A DNA stretch of 16,462 nt from Acidimicrobiaceae bacterium UBA2093 (GCA_002331255.1 DCZD01000004.1:1-16462), one strand, 5' to 3'. Shown: positions 1 through 7,409, counted from the first letter of the stretch. Notes: generated by a model not told the origin, from the letters alone. A program made the numbers and translations.

Positions 1-360
1 CAGCTCGAGCGCGGTTACCGCTTGGTCGAGCTCTTGAAGCAGCCGCTCAATAGCCCGATGCCAGTCGAGGAACAGGTCGTGTCGATCTTTGCCGGAACCA
101 AGGGTCATCTCGATGACATTCCGGTTGCTGACGTGCGTCGCTTCGAAACTGAATTACTCGAGTATGTGCGTGCGCGTCACGGTTCGATGCTCGCAACGTT
201 GCGCAGCGACACAAAGGCTGACGTCCCTGCAGACCTCGGTGACATCGTGAAGACCTTTAAGGCGCAGTTCCGTGTTTCAGGAACGACGGCAGGCAAGTCC
301 GATGTCAATGCAGCCGAAATCGGTGACGCAAAGAGCACCAAGACGCTGGCGACGGAGTGA
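1..360 (+). CDS. atpA: F0F1 ATP synthase subunit alpha, C-terminal fragment (5' end outside window)
   Basis: This is the last 119 codons of the F1 alpha subunit, the mostly non-catalytic nucleotide-binding subunit of the alpha3beta3 head of ATP synthase. The reading frame is open from base 1, and the start lies upstream of the window. The visible part matches the helical C-terminal domain, with ERGYRLVELLKQP followed by the conserved PVEEQVVSIFAGT stretch. After the point where the E. coli protein ends (around the KTFKAQF segment) there is a further polar tail of about 29 residues, rich in Thr, Ala, Lys and Asp. Mycobacterial alpha subunits also carry a C-terminal extension, which is reported to suppress ATP hydrolysis; whether this tail does so is inference. 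atpG follows after 5 bases, so the two are almost certainly co-transcribed. Confidence 0.97.
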   Translation, partial: QLERGYRLVELLKQPLNSPMPVEEQVVSIFAGTKGHLDDIPVADVRRFETELLEYVRARHGSMLATLRSDTKADVPADLGDIVKTFKAQFRVSGTTAGKSDVNAAEIGDAKSTKTLATE

Positions 361-365
361 TCTAA

Positions 366-1322
366 GTGGCTGGAGGTCAGGAACGAATCCTGCGCGGGCG
401 AATCCGCTCGGTGCAGGCGACGAAGAAAATCACGCGCGCGATGGAACTCATCGCGGCGTCGCGCATCGTCAAAGCACAGCAGCGTGTGGCTGCGGCTGTT
501 CCGTACTCCGAGCTCATCACCGAAGTCGTCAAGGATCTTGCTGCAGCAGGAGCAGGCAAGGACAAACCCTTCCTCGCGGGCCGGCCTGACGTGAAACGCA
601 TCTGCTTTGTTCCAATTGCGGCTGATCGCGGTCTTTGCGGTGGCTACAACTCGGGCGTGCTTCGCGCGACCGAAGGTGAAATCAAAGCCGATACCGGTGG
701 TGCAGTGGAGCATCTCGTCGTGCCAGTTGGACGCAAAGCCGAAGGGTATTTCCGCTTCCGTGGATACAACCTCGGTCAGGGATTCGCTGGTTTCACAGAC
801 AACCCGCCGTATTCGGTAGCCAAGGAAATCGGCGAGTACGTCGTTGACCTATTCGTGAGAGGTGAAGTCGACAAGGTCGTCCTCATCTACACACGATTCG
901 TCTCAGCTGGCTCGCAGGAAGTCGTCATTCGTCCGCTCGTGCCACTCGATCGAGGCGTGGTTGAAGGTGGCGACGGCAAGAACGCCGCTGGCGCCGACTA
1001 CGAGTACGAGCCAGACCCGGACCTCATCCTCGACACTTTGCTTCCGCGGTATGTCGAAGCCCGTGTCTACGCCGCACTGCTGAATGCAGCTGCATCCGAA
1101 CACGCATTCCGTCAGCGCGCTATGAAGTCTGCGACGGACAATGCAGAAGAACTCATCAAGAACCTCTCGCGCATCATGAACCGTGCACGTCAGGACTCGA
1201 TTACCACCGAGATCATGGAGATCGTCGGCGGTGCCGAGGCACTGGCGGGCGATGATGATTCGACACCACGCCGTGTCGAATATGTCATGGCTGATGCGAA
1301 CCAAACCGGCGGACGAGTCTGA
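366..1322 (+). CDS. atpG: F0F1 ATP synthase subunit gamma
   Basis: This 318-residue protein is the central rotor stalk of F1, which couples proton flow through Fo to conformational change in the beta subunits. The N-terminal helix (ILRGRIRSVQATKKITRAME, about residues 8-27) and the C-terminal helix (MKSATDNAEELI, then the EIVGGAEAL segment) are the two halves of the coiled coil and are highly characteristic. The start is GTG at 366, preceded by GGAG at 354-357 inside the end of atpA. The protein is longer than E. coli gamma (287 residues). Much of the excess is a 25-residue polar tail after GGAEAL, close to where most gamma subunits stop. atpD begins 13 bases later. An ORF open upstream of atpD from 1183 is a shadow frame inside this gene. 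Confidence 0.97.
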   Translation: MAGGQERILRGRIRSVQATKKITRAMELIAASRIVKAQQRVAAAVPYSELITEVVKDLAAAGAGKDKPFLAGRPDVKRICFVPIAADRGLCGGYNSGVLRATEGEIKADTGGAVEHLVVPVGRKAEGYFRFRGYNLGQGFAGFTDNPPYSVAKEIGEYVVDLFVRGEVDKVVLIYTRFVSAGSQEVVIRPLVPLDRGVVEGGDGKNAAGADYEYEPDPDLILDTLLPRYVEARVYAALLNAAASEHAFRQRAMKSATDNAEELIKNLSRIMNRARQDSITTEIMEIVGGAEALAGDDDSTPRRVEYVMADANQTGGRV

Positions 1323-1324
1323 GC

Positions 1325-1329
1325 AGGAG
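1325..1329 (+). promoter_or_regulatory. Shine-Dalgarno site that sets the atpD start
   Basis: AGGAG lies six bases before the ATG at 1336. It decides between the long open frame reaching back to 1183, which would overlap atpG, and the short start at 1336. A second ATG at 1342 is also possible but is spaced less well from this site. Confidence 0.75.
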
Positions 1330-1335
1330 AATGCA

Positions 1336-2772
1336 ATGACCATGACAGACAACAACACCCAACAAGACGGTCGAGTCGTCGCGATTGCGGGACCGGTCAT
1401 CGACGTCGAGTTCCCTCGCGGCTCGCTGCCAGAGCTAAACACGGCACTGCAGTTCACGGTGGACGTCGACGGCAAGCCGAACGTCATTCTCGCTGAGGTC
1501 GCACAGCAGCTCGGCGACAGCCGCGTTCGTGCGGTGTGCTTGAAGCCGACGGACGGACTTCGTCGTGGCACACCGGTGAAGGACACCGGTCACGGCATTC
1601 AGGTGCCTGTCGGCAACAAGACGCTTGGTCACGTGTGGAATGTGTGGGGCGATGTGCTGGACGGCGATCCGAAGGAATTCGAAAATGTCGAGCGTTGGGA
1701 TATTCACCGCCCGGCACCAGCATTCGACACTCTTGAACCATCGAAGCGCATGTTCGAGACCGGTATCAAGGTCATCGACTTGCTCACGCCATATCTCGCC
1801 GGTGGGAAAATCGGTTTGTTCGGTGGAGCAGGCGTCGGCAAGACCGTTCTCATCACCGAGATGATCAACCGTGTTGCGTCAAAGCACGGTGGTGTGTCGG
1901 TGTTCGCCGGAGTGGGCGAGCGCACCCGCGAAGGCACCGACCTTCGTCTGGAAATGGACGAGTCGGGCGTGTTCGAAAAAGCTGCTCTCGTGTTCGGCCA
2001 GATGGACGAACCACCGGGAGTGCGTCTTCGCGTCGCATTGTCGGCACTCACGATGGCCGAATACTTCCGTGACGTGCAGAACCAGGACGTGTTGTTGTTC
2101 ATCGACAACATCTTCCGCTTCGTGCAGGCTGGCTCGGAAGTGTCCACTCTGCTTGGTCGTATGCCGTCAGCAGTGGGTTACCAGCCAACACTGGCCGATG
2201 AGATGGGCCAACTCCAAGAGCGAATCACGTCGACTCGCGGTCGTTCTATTACGTCGTTGCAGGCCGTTTACGTGCCAGCCGACGACTACACCGACCCGGC
2301 ACCGTTCACGACGTTCACCTTCTTGGACGCGACCACCGAGTTGTCACGCCAGATCGCATCGCTCGGTATCTACCCAGCTGTCGACCCGTTGGCATCGACG
2401 TCGACGATTCTCACCCCGGAAACCGTCGGTGATCGCCACTACAACGTCGCCCGTCGTGTGCAGGAAATCCTGCAGCGCTACAAGGAACTACAGGACATCA
2501 TCGCAATTCTCGGTCTCGATGAATTGTCAGAAGAAGACCGCTTGACCGTCGCGCGAGCACGAAAAGTTCAGCGCTTCCTCAGTCAGCCTTTCTACGTCGC
2601 TGAAGTGTTCACCGGTGTGTCGGGCGAGTACGTGCCAGTGGCCGAGACCGTCGAGTCATTCGAAGCACTCATTCGTGGTGACTTGGACGACGTTCCGGAG
2701 CAGGCATTCTTGAACGTCGGCAATGTCGAGCAGGTGCATGCCAAGGCCAAGGCACTCCAGGAGAACGCATAA
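1336..2772 (+). CDS. atpD: F0F1 ATP synthase subunit beta
   Basis: This is the catalytic subunit of F1, which makes ATP from ADP and phosphate at the interface with alpha. The 478-residue protein has the N-terminal beta-barrel (GRVVAIAGPVIDVEF), the Walker A P-loop GGAGVGKT at residues 163-170, the GERTREG segment, the Walker B strand LLFIDN with Asp257, and the helical C-terminal domain containing the DELSEEDRLTV motif. Length and motifs are normal for the family. The start at 1336 is chosen for its AGGAG site and because it gives the usual short N-terminus. The stop TAA shares its last base with the ATG of atpC, which suggests translational coupling. Alpha or V-type subunits can be excluded because of the DELSEEDRL motif and overall length. 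Confidence 0.98.
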   Translation: MTMTDNNTQQDGRVVAIAGPVIDVEFPRGSLPELNTALQFTVDVDGKPNVILAEVAQQLGDSRVRAVCLKPTDGLRRGTPVKDTGHGIQVPVGNKTLGHVWNVWGDVLDGDPKEFENVERWDIHRPAPAFDTLEPSKRMFETGIKVIDLLTPYLAGGKIGLFGGAGVGKTVLITEMINRVASKHGGVSVFAGVGERTREGTDLRLEMDESGVFEKAALVFGQMDEPPGVRLRVALSALTMAEYFRDVQNQDVLLFIDNIFRFVQAGSEVSTLLGRMPSAVGYQPTLADEMGQLQERITSTRGRSITSLQAVYVPADDYTDPAPFTTFTFLDATTELSRQIASLGIYPAVDPLASTSTILTPETVGDRHYNVARRVQEILQRYKELQDIIAILGLDELSEEDRLTVARARKVQRFLSQPFYVAEVFTGVSGEYVPVAETVESFEALIRGDLDDVPEQAFLNVGNVEQVHAKAKALQENA

Positions 2773-3191
2773 TGGCCGACGCGTCAGGTCACTTGCGCGT
2801 CGAGGTCGTCTCGCCGGAGAGGGTTCTCTTCTCTGGTGAAGCACGACAGGTCATCACCCGCACACTTGGCGGTGGTGAAATTGCATTCTTGCCAGGGCAC
2901 TCACCATTTCTTGGTGCTGTCATCGAGAATCACACGCGTGTGTACCTGACCGATGGCACTGTGCAGGACATTGCCGTGCACCTAGGGTTCGTGGAAGTTG
3001 GCCCCGATCACGTTTCGATTCTCAGCGATGCAGCAGAACTTGCACAAGACATCGATGTCACGCGAGCTGCGGAAGCCAAGCGTCGTGCCGAAGAGCAGCT
3101 ACGCACCGAGCATTCAGCTGAAGGCGAAGCAGCCTTGCGACGCGCTCATGCCCGTCTGTCTGCTACCGGCGGACTCGGCGCATCACACTGA
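2772..3191 (+). CDS. atpC: F0F1 ATP synthase subunit epsilon
   Basis: This 139-residue protein is the small subunit at the foot of the rotor stalk; it links gamma to the c-ring and can inhibit ATP hydrolysis through its C-terminal helices. The N-terminal beta-sandwich is recognised from LRVEVVSPERVLFSGEA and from the GEIAFLPGHSPFLGAV segment. The C-terminal part is a helical hairpin rich in Ala, Arg and Glu (about residues 90-130). An AGGAG at 2759-2763 sits eight bases before the ATG, which overlaps the atpD stop by one base. It is the last gene of the ATP synthase run. The next gene, glpX, points the other way, with 19 bases between the stop codons. Confidence 0.96.
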   Translation: MADASGHLRVEVVSPERVLFSGEARQVITRTLGGGEIAFLPGHSPFLGAVIENHTRVYLTDGTVQDIAVHLGFVEVGPDHVSILSDAAELAQDIDVTRAAEAKRRAEEQLRTEHSAEGEAALRRAHARLSATGGLGASH

Positions 3192-3209
3192 CGATTCAGC
3201 GGTCGCGAC

Positions 3210-3225
3210 GTCAGTCGTAACTGAC
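3210..3225. terminator. Small hairpin between convergent atpC and glpX, possible weak terminator
   Basis: GTCAGT and ACTGAC form a perfect six-base-pair stem around a four-base CGTA loop, at the junction of the convergent atpC and glpX genes and overlapping the glpX stop codon. A self-complementary GTCGCGAC lies just before it at 3202-3209. There is no T-run on either strand, so it is not a textbook intrinsic terminator. The position is the main argument for a role. Confidence 0.3.
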
Positions 3226-4200
3226 TGCCGAGAACTGTCCAAGTTTGTCCAGCCTGTGGTGGGCATCGATCAGGCGCACCGTCCCACTGCGTGAACGCAT
3301 TACGAGGCTCTGCGTGTGAACGACACCGGGAGTGAAGCGCACGCCTTTCAGAAGCTCTCCGTCGGTGACACCAGTGGCAGCAAAGAAGCAATTGTCTCCC
3401 TGAACTAGGTCATCAGTTGTCAAGACCTTGCTCAAGTCGTATCCCATGTTGATTGCTTCGTTGCGCTCTTCTTCGCTGCGCGGCCAGAGGCGCCCTTGGA
3501 TCTCACCGCCCATGCACTTCAGTGCAGCTGCTGCAGTCACACCTTCGGGAGTGCCGCCAATTCCAAACAGAATGTCGACGCCGGCGTCGGGCCAAGCGGT
3601 GGCAATTGCGGCGAAGATGTCACCATCGCTGATGAGCTTGATGCGGGCGCCGGTACTACGTACTTCGGCGATGAGGTCTTTGTGGCGGTCACGGTCGAGG
3701 ATCATGACCGTGAGATCACGAACACTCTCACCTTTGGCCTTCGCCACCCACTTGAGATTCTGAGTTGGAGACGCCGTGACGTCGATGTGGCCGACGGCTC
3801 CTGGACCGACGGCGATTTTCTCCATGTACATGCACGGTCCGGGATTGAACATGGTGCCACGTTCGCTGACGGCGATGACGGCTAGTGCATTGCCGCGGCC
3901 AAGGGACGTGAGAGTGGTGCCGTCAATGGGGTCGACAGCCACGTCGGTGTCGGGCTTTGAACCGTCGCCAACGATTTCGCCGTTGAACAGCATTGGCGCA
4001 TCGTCTTTCTCGCCTTCGCCGATGACCACGATTCCTGTCATGGGAACGGTGGAGAGCACTGTGCGCATTGCGTCGACTGCTGCTCCGTCGGCTCCGTTCT
4101 TGTCGCCGCGGCCGACCCAACGAGATGCGGCCATCGCGGCTGACTCAGTGACTCGGACTAATTCAAGGGCAAGGTTGCGGTCGGGGCGCTCTAACGTCAT
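3211..4200 (-). CDS. glpX: Class II fructose-1,6-bisphosphatase
   Basis: The enzyme removes the 1-phosphate from fructose 1,6-bisphosphate to give fructose 6-phosphate, the committed step of gluconeogenesis; GlpX is the usual FBPase in Actinobacteria. The 329-residue protein carries GEGEKD at residues 61-66 and DPIDGT at 90-95, the metal-binding motifs of the lithium-sensitive phosphatase superfamily, plus a GGTPEGV segment typical of the GlpX family. Length matches E. coli GlpX (336). The open frame extends 19 codons further upstream to 4257, but that region would overlap the divergent gene and lacks family similarity, so ATG at 4200 is preferred. There is no Shine-Dalgarno. A TACGGT hexamer seven bases upstream fits a leaderless start. 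Some class II enzymes also accept sedoheptulose 1,7-bisphosphate, which cannot be judged here. Confidence 0.95.
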   Translation of the reverse strand: MTLERPDRNLALELVRVTESAAMAASRWVGRGDKNGADGAAVDAMRTVLSTVPMTGIVVIGEGEKDDAPMLFNGEIVGDGSKPDTDVAVDPIDGTTLTSLGRGNALAVIAVSERGTMFNPGPCMYMEKIAVGPGAVGHIDVTASPTQNLKWVAKAKGESVRDLTVMILDRDRHKDLIAEVRSTGARIKLISDGDIFAAIATAWPDAGVDILFGIGGTPEGVTAAAALKCMGGEIQGRLWPRSEEERNEAINMGYDLSKVLTTDDLVQGDNCFFAATGVTDGELLKGVRFTPGVVHTQSLVMRSRSGTVRLIDAHHRLDKLGQFSAVSYD

Positions 4201-4207
4201 GACTAGA

Positions 4208-4213
4208 ACCGTA
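4208..4213 (-). promoter_or_regulatory. -10 element for leaderless glpX
   Basis: On the minus strand this reads TACGGT, matching the actinobacterial -10 pattern TANNNT, and is followed by seven bases and then the glpX ATG at 4200. A transcript starting at the normal distance from this element would begin at or within a base or two of the start codon. No convincing -35 is visible. Confidence 0.5.
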
Positions 4214-4223
4214 GTGCCGCAAC

Positions 4224-4229
4224 TAGCCT
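4224..4229 (+). promoter_or_regulatory. -10 element for leaderless S9 peptidase gene
   Basis: TAGCCT is followed by six bases and then GTG at 4236. It lies back to back with the glpX -10 in a 35-base divergent intergenic region, so both genes probably share one small regulatory region. The same hexamer precedes the cysteine desulfurase start at 15421. No clear -35 is seen. Confidence 0.5.
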
Positions 4230-4235
4230 GCCGAT

Positions 4236-6101
4236 GTGTTGCCGATACCTCGTTCATTCGTGCAAAAAGGTGCCCAAGTCACTGACTCCCTGATGCACCC
4301 AAGTGGCAAGTGGGCGACGGCGATTCTCACAGCTGTTGACGGCGGTGTCCGTCGAAATGTGTTGCGGGCCTGGGCTGTGGATGGCTCGTCGGAGTGCGAC
4401 TTGTTGGCGAATCCTGAACCAGCTGCGGGGTATGAGTTGTCCGGCGGAGTCCATGCATGGAATTCAAGTGGAGACCGATGCGTGATAATCGCTCGTCGGG
4501 GACTTCCTGTGATTGTCACTTTCGATGTTGCGCTACAGGTCACTGGCATTGTCGAAGTCCCCGTGCCAGAGGCAAAGTCGTGGTCAAGTGCTACGTGGTC
4601 TCCAGATGGCGAGACGTTTGGCATTGTCGCAAACTGGCGAGAGCTGTGGTTGTGCGATGCGAATGGGGTCGATGCACGGTGCATCTATGACCACAGCGAT
4701 TTTGTGTTCGACGTGACTTGGTGGCAAAACGAACCCGCGTTCATGGCATGGAATCGACCACACATGCCGTGGACGCACGCCGATATCGTCGATGCGCGAC
4801 GACGAACGGTTGCTTCGAGCGAAGGTGCAAGTCATCAGCAGCCACGTGCAAGTGCAGATGGACGACTTCTCGGCATGGTGTCAGATACTGGTGGATATTC
4901 GAACGTGAGAGTGGTCGACGGCAGTGGTCAGACCGTGTTCACCATGGATGAACAGCTCGAACATGCGCCTTCCACGTGGGGGCCAGGCTCTCGAACGTGG
5001 GCGTTCAATTCCACTGGCAGTCACATCGCATTTGCTCGAAATGAAGGTGGCTTTGGTTCGCTCAACGTCGTGAGTCTCTCGGGTGGAGATGTCGTCCGAC
5101 TAGGTAATGGTGTTCATGGTTGTGTGAGTTGGGTAGGCGACACGATTGTTGCGTTGCGCAGTGGAGCCCGAACCCCCCAACAGATGGTGCTCTACGACAC
5201 GTCATGCGTGTCCGACAATTCCCAGAAGTCCGACGCACTCGCACCGAAGCGGTCGGTACTGTGCGACCCCGATGGTGGTCGTTGGCGGGCTGACGATATT
5301 TTGCCGTGGCTTGTCGAACCGACAGTCCATGATTGCGCCGGCGAAGACGTTGCCATTCCTTTTCGTTTGTACAAGTCCCCAGATAGTCGAGGAGTACTCA
5401 TCTGCTGGATTCATGGTGGCCCGAATGACCAATGGCAAGTCACATTTCGCCCTCGCCTCACGTATTGGCTCTCGCGTGGGTGTGACATTGCGGTCGTGGA
5501 CCATCGAGGAACGACTGGTCATGGTCGAGAGTTCGTCGACGCGTTGAACGGTGGGTGGGGTGTTCGCGATGCCGATGATGGGCTCGCTGTCCTCGATCAT
5601 CTGTGGAGTGTCGATGACTACTCGCCGAGTCGGACAGTTCTCATGGGGGGAAGTGCCGGGGGATTGACCGTGCTCTCGATGTTGGCACGACGTCGCGGTG
5701 CCGCTGCCGCTGCAATAGTGAGTTATCCGGTCGTTGACCTATTCGCGCTTGCACATGGTGACGACCCTTTCGAGACGCACTACGTACCGACGCTCGTGGG
5801 TGCCGATTCGGCAGACGACACGATGCTTCATGAAAGGTCTCCATTGAACAACGCATCGTCTATCGCTCTTGTTCCGTTGCTGGTGTTTCACGGAAGCGAT
5901 GACACAGTGGTTCCACTTACGCAGTCGCTCGCGTTGCACGACGCAGTCGAGACTGCTGGTGGTGTGATTCGGCTTGAAGTTATGAGCGGCGAAGGACACG
6001 GATTTTCGAGCCCGGAGGCAATTGACCACGAGTATGCGGTGACGAGCGAATTCCTCGCCGAATGCGGGCTCAATCTCACGACCGAACCGGAGCCTCGGTA
6101 G
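4236..6101 (+). CDS. S9-family (prolyl oligopeptidase type) serine peptidase
   Basis: This 621-residue protein is probably a cytoplasmic peptidase of the acylaminoacyl-peptidase/dipeptidyl-peptidase branch of family S9, cutting short peptides. The first 330 residues or so have repeated segments of the HPSGKW, WSPDGE and SADGRL kind, typical of the WD40-like beta-propeller that limits access to the active site. The C-terminal alpha/beta-hydrolase domain contains GGSAGG with the likely nucleophile Ser473, then HGSDDTVVP with Asp555 and GEGHGF with His588, a complete triad. No signal peptide is seen. GTG at 4236 is chosen because a TAGCCT -10 lies six bases upstream; GTG at 4260 and ATG at 4293 are alternatives. 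The precise substrate cannot be told from sequence. The J-domain gene follows after nine bases. Confidence 0.9.
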   Translation: MLPIPRSFVQKGAQVTDSLMHPSGKWATAILTAVDGGVRRNVLRAWAVDGSSECDLLANPEPAAGYELSGGVHAWNSSGDRCVIIARRGLPVIVTFDVALQVTGIVEVPVPEAKSWSSATWSPDGETFGIVANWRELWLCDANGVDARCIYDHSDFVFDVTWWQNEPAFMAWNRPHMPWTHADIVDARRRTVASSEGASHQQPRASADGRLLGMVSDTGGYSNVRVVDGSGQTVFTMDEQLEHAPSTWGPGSRTWAFNSTGSHIAFARNEGGFGSLNVVSLSGGDVVRLGNGVHGCVSWVGDTIVALRSGARTPQQMVLYDTSCVSDNSQKSDALAPKRSVLCDPDGGRWRADDILPWLVEPTVHDCAGEDVAIPFRLYKSPDSRGVLICWIHGGPNDQWQVTFRPRLTYWLSRGCDIAVVDHRGTTGHGREFVDALNGGWGVRDADDGLAVLDHLWSVDDYSPSRTVLMGGSAGGLTVLSMLARRRGAAAAAIVSYPVVDLFALAHGDDPFETHYVPTLVGADSADDTMLHERSPLNNASSIALVPLLVFHGSDDTVVPLTQSLALHDAVETAGGVIRLEVMSGEGHGFSSPEAIDHEYAVTSEFLAECGLNLTTEPEPR

Positions 6102-6104
6102 TTT
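6099..6104 (+). promoter_or_regulatory. -10 element overlapping the S9 peptidase stop codon
   Basis: TAGTTT includes the TAG stop of the preceding gene and is followed by six bases and the GTG at 6111. No Shine-Dalgarno is placed to serve that start: the only GGAG (6089-6092) is 18 bases away. A leaderless promoter of its own is therefore plausible, although read-through from the peptidase gene is equally possible. Confidence 0.35.
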
Positions 6105-6110
6105 CGTCTC

Positions 6111-6809
6111 GTGATTCTCGCCGAGTTCGAAGTGTGGCATTCTCGGCCCATCGCACCTACGCGACGTCTTGCCCTAGGTCTCATGAACCTTCCGGTCGAT
6201 CCAGTGCCCGGATTCGGAGGAGTCTTGTTGGCTGCGGTGCTCAGTGTGCATGTGCGCGAGGTTGACAACGACCTTGTGGCCGATGTTCATCGTTTGTTGA
6301 ATGAAGTCGAACGTGGTCACCGCGTTGTGCAGCCGCGCCTTCGCCATCGTTTCCAGGCGGACCGACACGGACTTGCAGTCAGTGTGCATCGTCTCTCCGG
6401 TGAAGGTGATTCCATCACCTTCGAGTTCGGCACCGGAGGCACACCGTTACAGCAGGTACTTGGCTCGATCTACGTGCTGGAGAGGCTTGAGGCGAACACC
6501 CGTCGCGAGCTTGCTCGCCTAATGCGAAAAGCGATCTCCTGGCGTGGTCCTCTCGGGTCTTCATTCGTCGCCTATCTCATGGGTGGGCATGCATCCTCGA
6601 TCAGTGCGGTAGCCGATCCTCGTGCGTGGGCATTAGAGACACTCGGGTTCCCAAGTGGCACGATCAAAGTCACCAAGAAAGACGTCATGGCGAGATACCG
6701 GGAGAGTCTTCGTGTCGCGCACCCTGATCATGGTGGAAATGAGGACAACGCGAGTGTCGCCATTCGAGATCTCACTGAGGCTCGAAGAGTGTTGTTGGAG
6801 ACCTTGTAA
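6111..6809 (+). CDS. J-domain protein with uncharacterised N-terminal domain
   Basis: The last 65 residues or so of this 232-residue protein form a J domain: RAWALETLGF, then KDVMARYRESLRVA leading into HPDHGG, with the HPD tripeptide at residues 204-206. J domains stimulate the ATPase of DnaK/Hsp70, so this is a likely co-chaperone, but no DnaK, GrpE or client is encoded nearby. Unlike classical DnaJ, the J domain is C-terminal and there are no Gly/Phe-rich or zinc-finger regions. The N-terminal 165 residues begin EFEVWHSRPIAPTRRLALG and resemble no family I can name with confidence. There is no signal peptide or membrane segment. The stop codon abuts the GTG of the following hydrolase gene, so the two are probably expressed together. 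Confidence 0.85.
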   Translation: MILAEFEVWHSRPIAPTRRLALGLMNLPVDPVPGFGGVLLAAVLSVHVREVDNDLVADVHRLLNEVERGHRVVQPRLRHRFQADRHGLAVSVHRLSGEGDSITFEFGTGGTPLQQVLGSIYVLERLEANTRRELARLMRKAISWRGPLGSSFVAYLMGGHASSISAVADPRAWALETLGFPSGTIKVTKKDVMARYRESLRVAHPDHGGNEDNASVAIRDLTEARRVLLETL

Positions 6810-7409
6810 GTGGCACCCCAACGAACACGGGTCGGCGGACTAGTGCTCTTTCCCGGTGCTGGAGCCGATCGCAACCATTCATCGCTCGTGTTGCTCGAGA
6901 AGCATCTCAAACCATTACGTGTCGCGCGAATTGATTTTCCGTATCGTCGTGCTGGTCGGCGGGCGCCAGACCGAGCGAACGTGCTTATGGATTGCGTGCG
7001 CGACGAAGTGGTGCGTGCAGCGAAGCGGTGGAAGGTGCCAATGTCATCAGTCGTCATTGGTGGCCGGTCGATGGGTGGGCGAATGTGCTCAATGGTCGTT
7101 GCCGACATCGACGACCCGCTCGAGGTCGGCGGATTGATTCTCGTCTCATACCCACTCAACCCGCCCGGAAAAGTCGACGCAGGTCGAGCAGCGCACCTCG
7201 GTCGTGTGCGTGTGCCGACGTTGTTCGTGAGCGGTACACGCGATCAGTTCTTCACCCCGGCGCAGTTGCGGGCCGCTGCTCGGCGCGTGAAAGGGCCGCG
7301 GACGATGGAATGGATCGAGAACAAGCGGCATGACTTGAAAGGCGCTGACGAAGTCATCGCCGGTCATGTTGAGGGTTGGCTGTCAACTCTCGTGTTGCCG
7401 CGAACCTGA
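6810..7409 (+). CDS. Alpha/beta hydrolase, KANL3/Tex30-like (dienelactone hydrolase-like)
   Basis: This 199-residue small hydrolase starts LVLFPGAGADRNHS, the loop that usually forms the oxyanion hole in this group. GGRSMGG carries the probable nucleophile Ser87, SGTRDQF carries Asp145, and NKRHDLKG carries His174, giving a complete Ser-Asp-His triad. The FPYRRAGRRAPD segment after the first strands is typical of the KANL3/Tex30-type group. The physiological substrate is unknown. GTG at 6810 directly follows the TAA of the J-domain gene, and a GGAG at 6797-6800 lies nine bases upstream, so translation is probably coupled. The 3' end overlaps the convergent MFS gene by 46 bases; both frames keep their triad or membrane region outside the overlap. 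Confidence 0.87.
   Translation: MAPQRTRVGGLVLFPGAGADRNHSSLVLLEKHLKPLRVARIDFPYRRAGRRAPDRANVLMDCVRDEVVRAAKRWKVPMSSVVIGGRSMGGRMCSMVVADIDDPLEVGGLILVSYPLNPPGKVDAGRAAHLGRVRVPTLFVSGTRDQFFTPAQLRAAARRVKGPRTMEWIENKRHDLKGADEVIAGHVEGWLSTLVLPRT

Noticed and set aside
1183..1335. Upstream extension of the atpD frame giving a 529-residue protein
   Set aside because: It lies inside atpG in another frame, has no family similarity, and the AGGAG site and conserved N-terminus place the start at 1336.
903..1586. Minus-strand frame of 227 codons across atpG and atpD
   Set aside because: It is antisense to two conserved ATP synthase genes, with no motif and no ribosome-binding site. A by-product of the codon bias.
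3446..4200. Plus-strand frames inside glpX (for example 3496-3885)
   Set aside because: They are antisense to well-conserved GlpX motifs and show no independent start signal.
4201..4257. N-terminal extension of glpX by 19 residues
   Set aside because: It would run across the divergent intergenic region and the neighbouring gene's start, and the extra residues do not resemble GlpX. ATG at 4200 has a -10 at seven bases.
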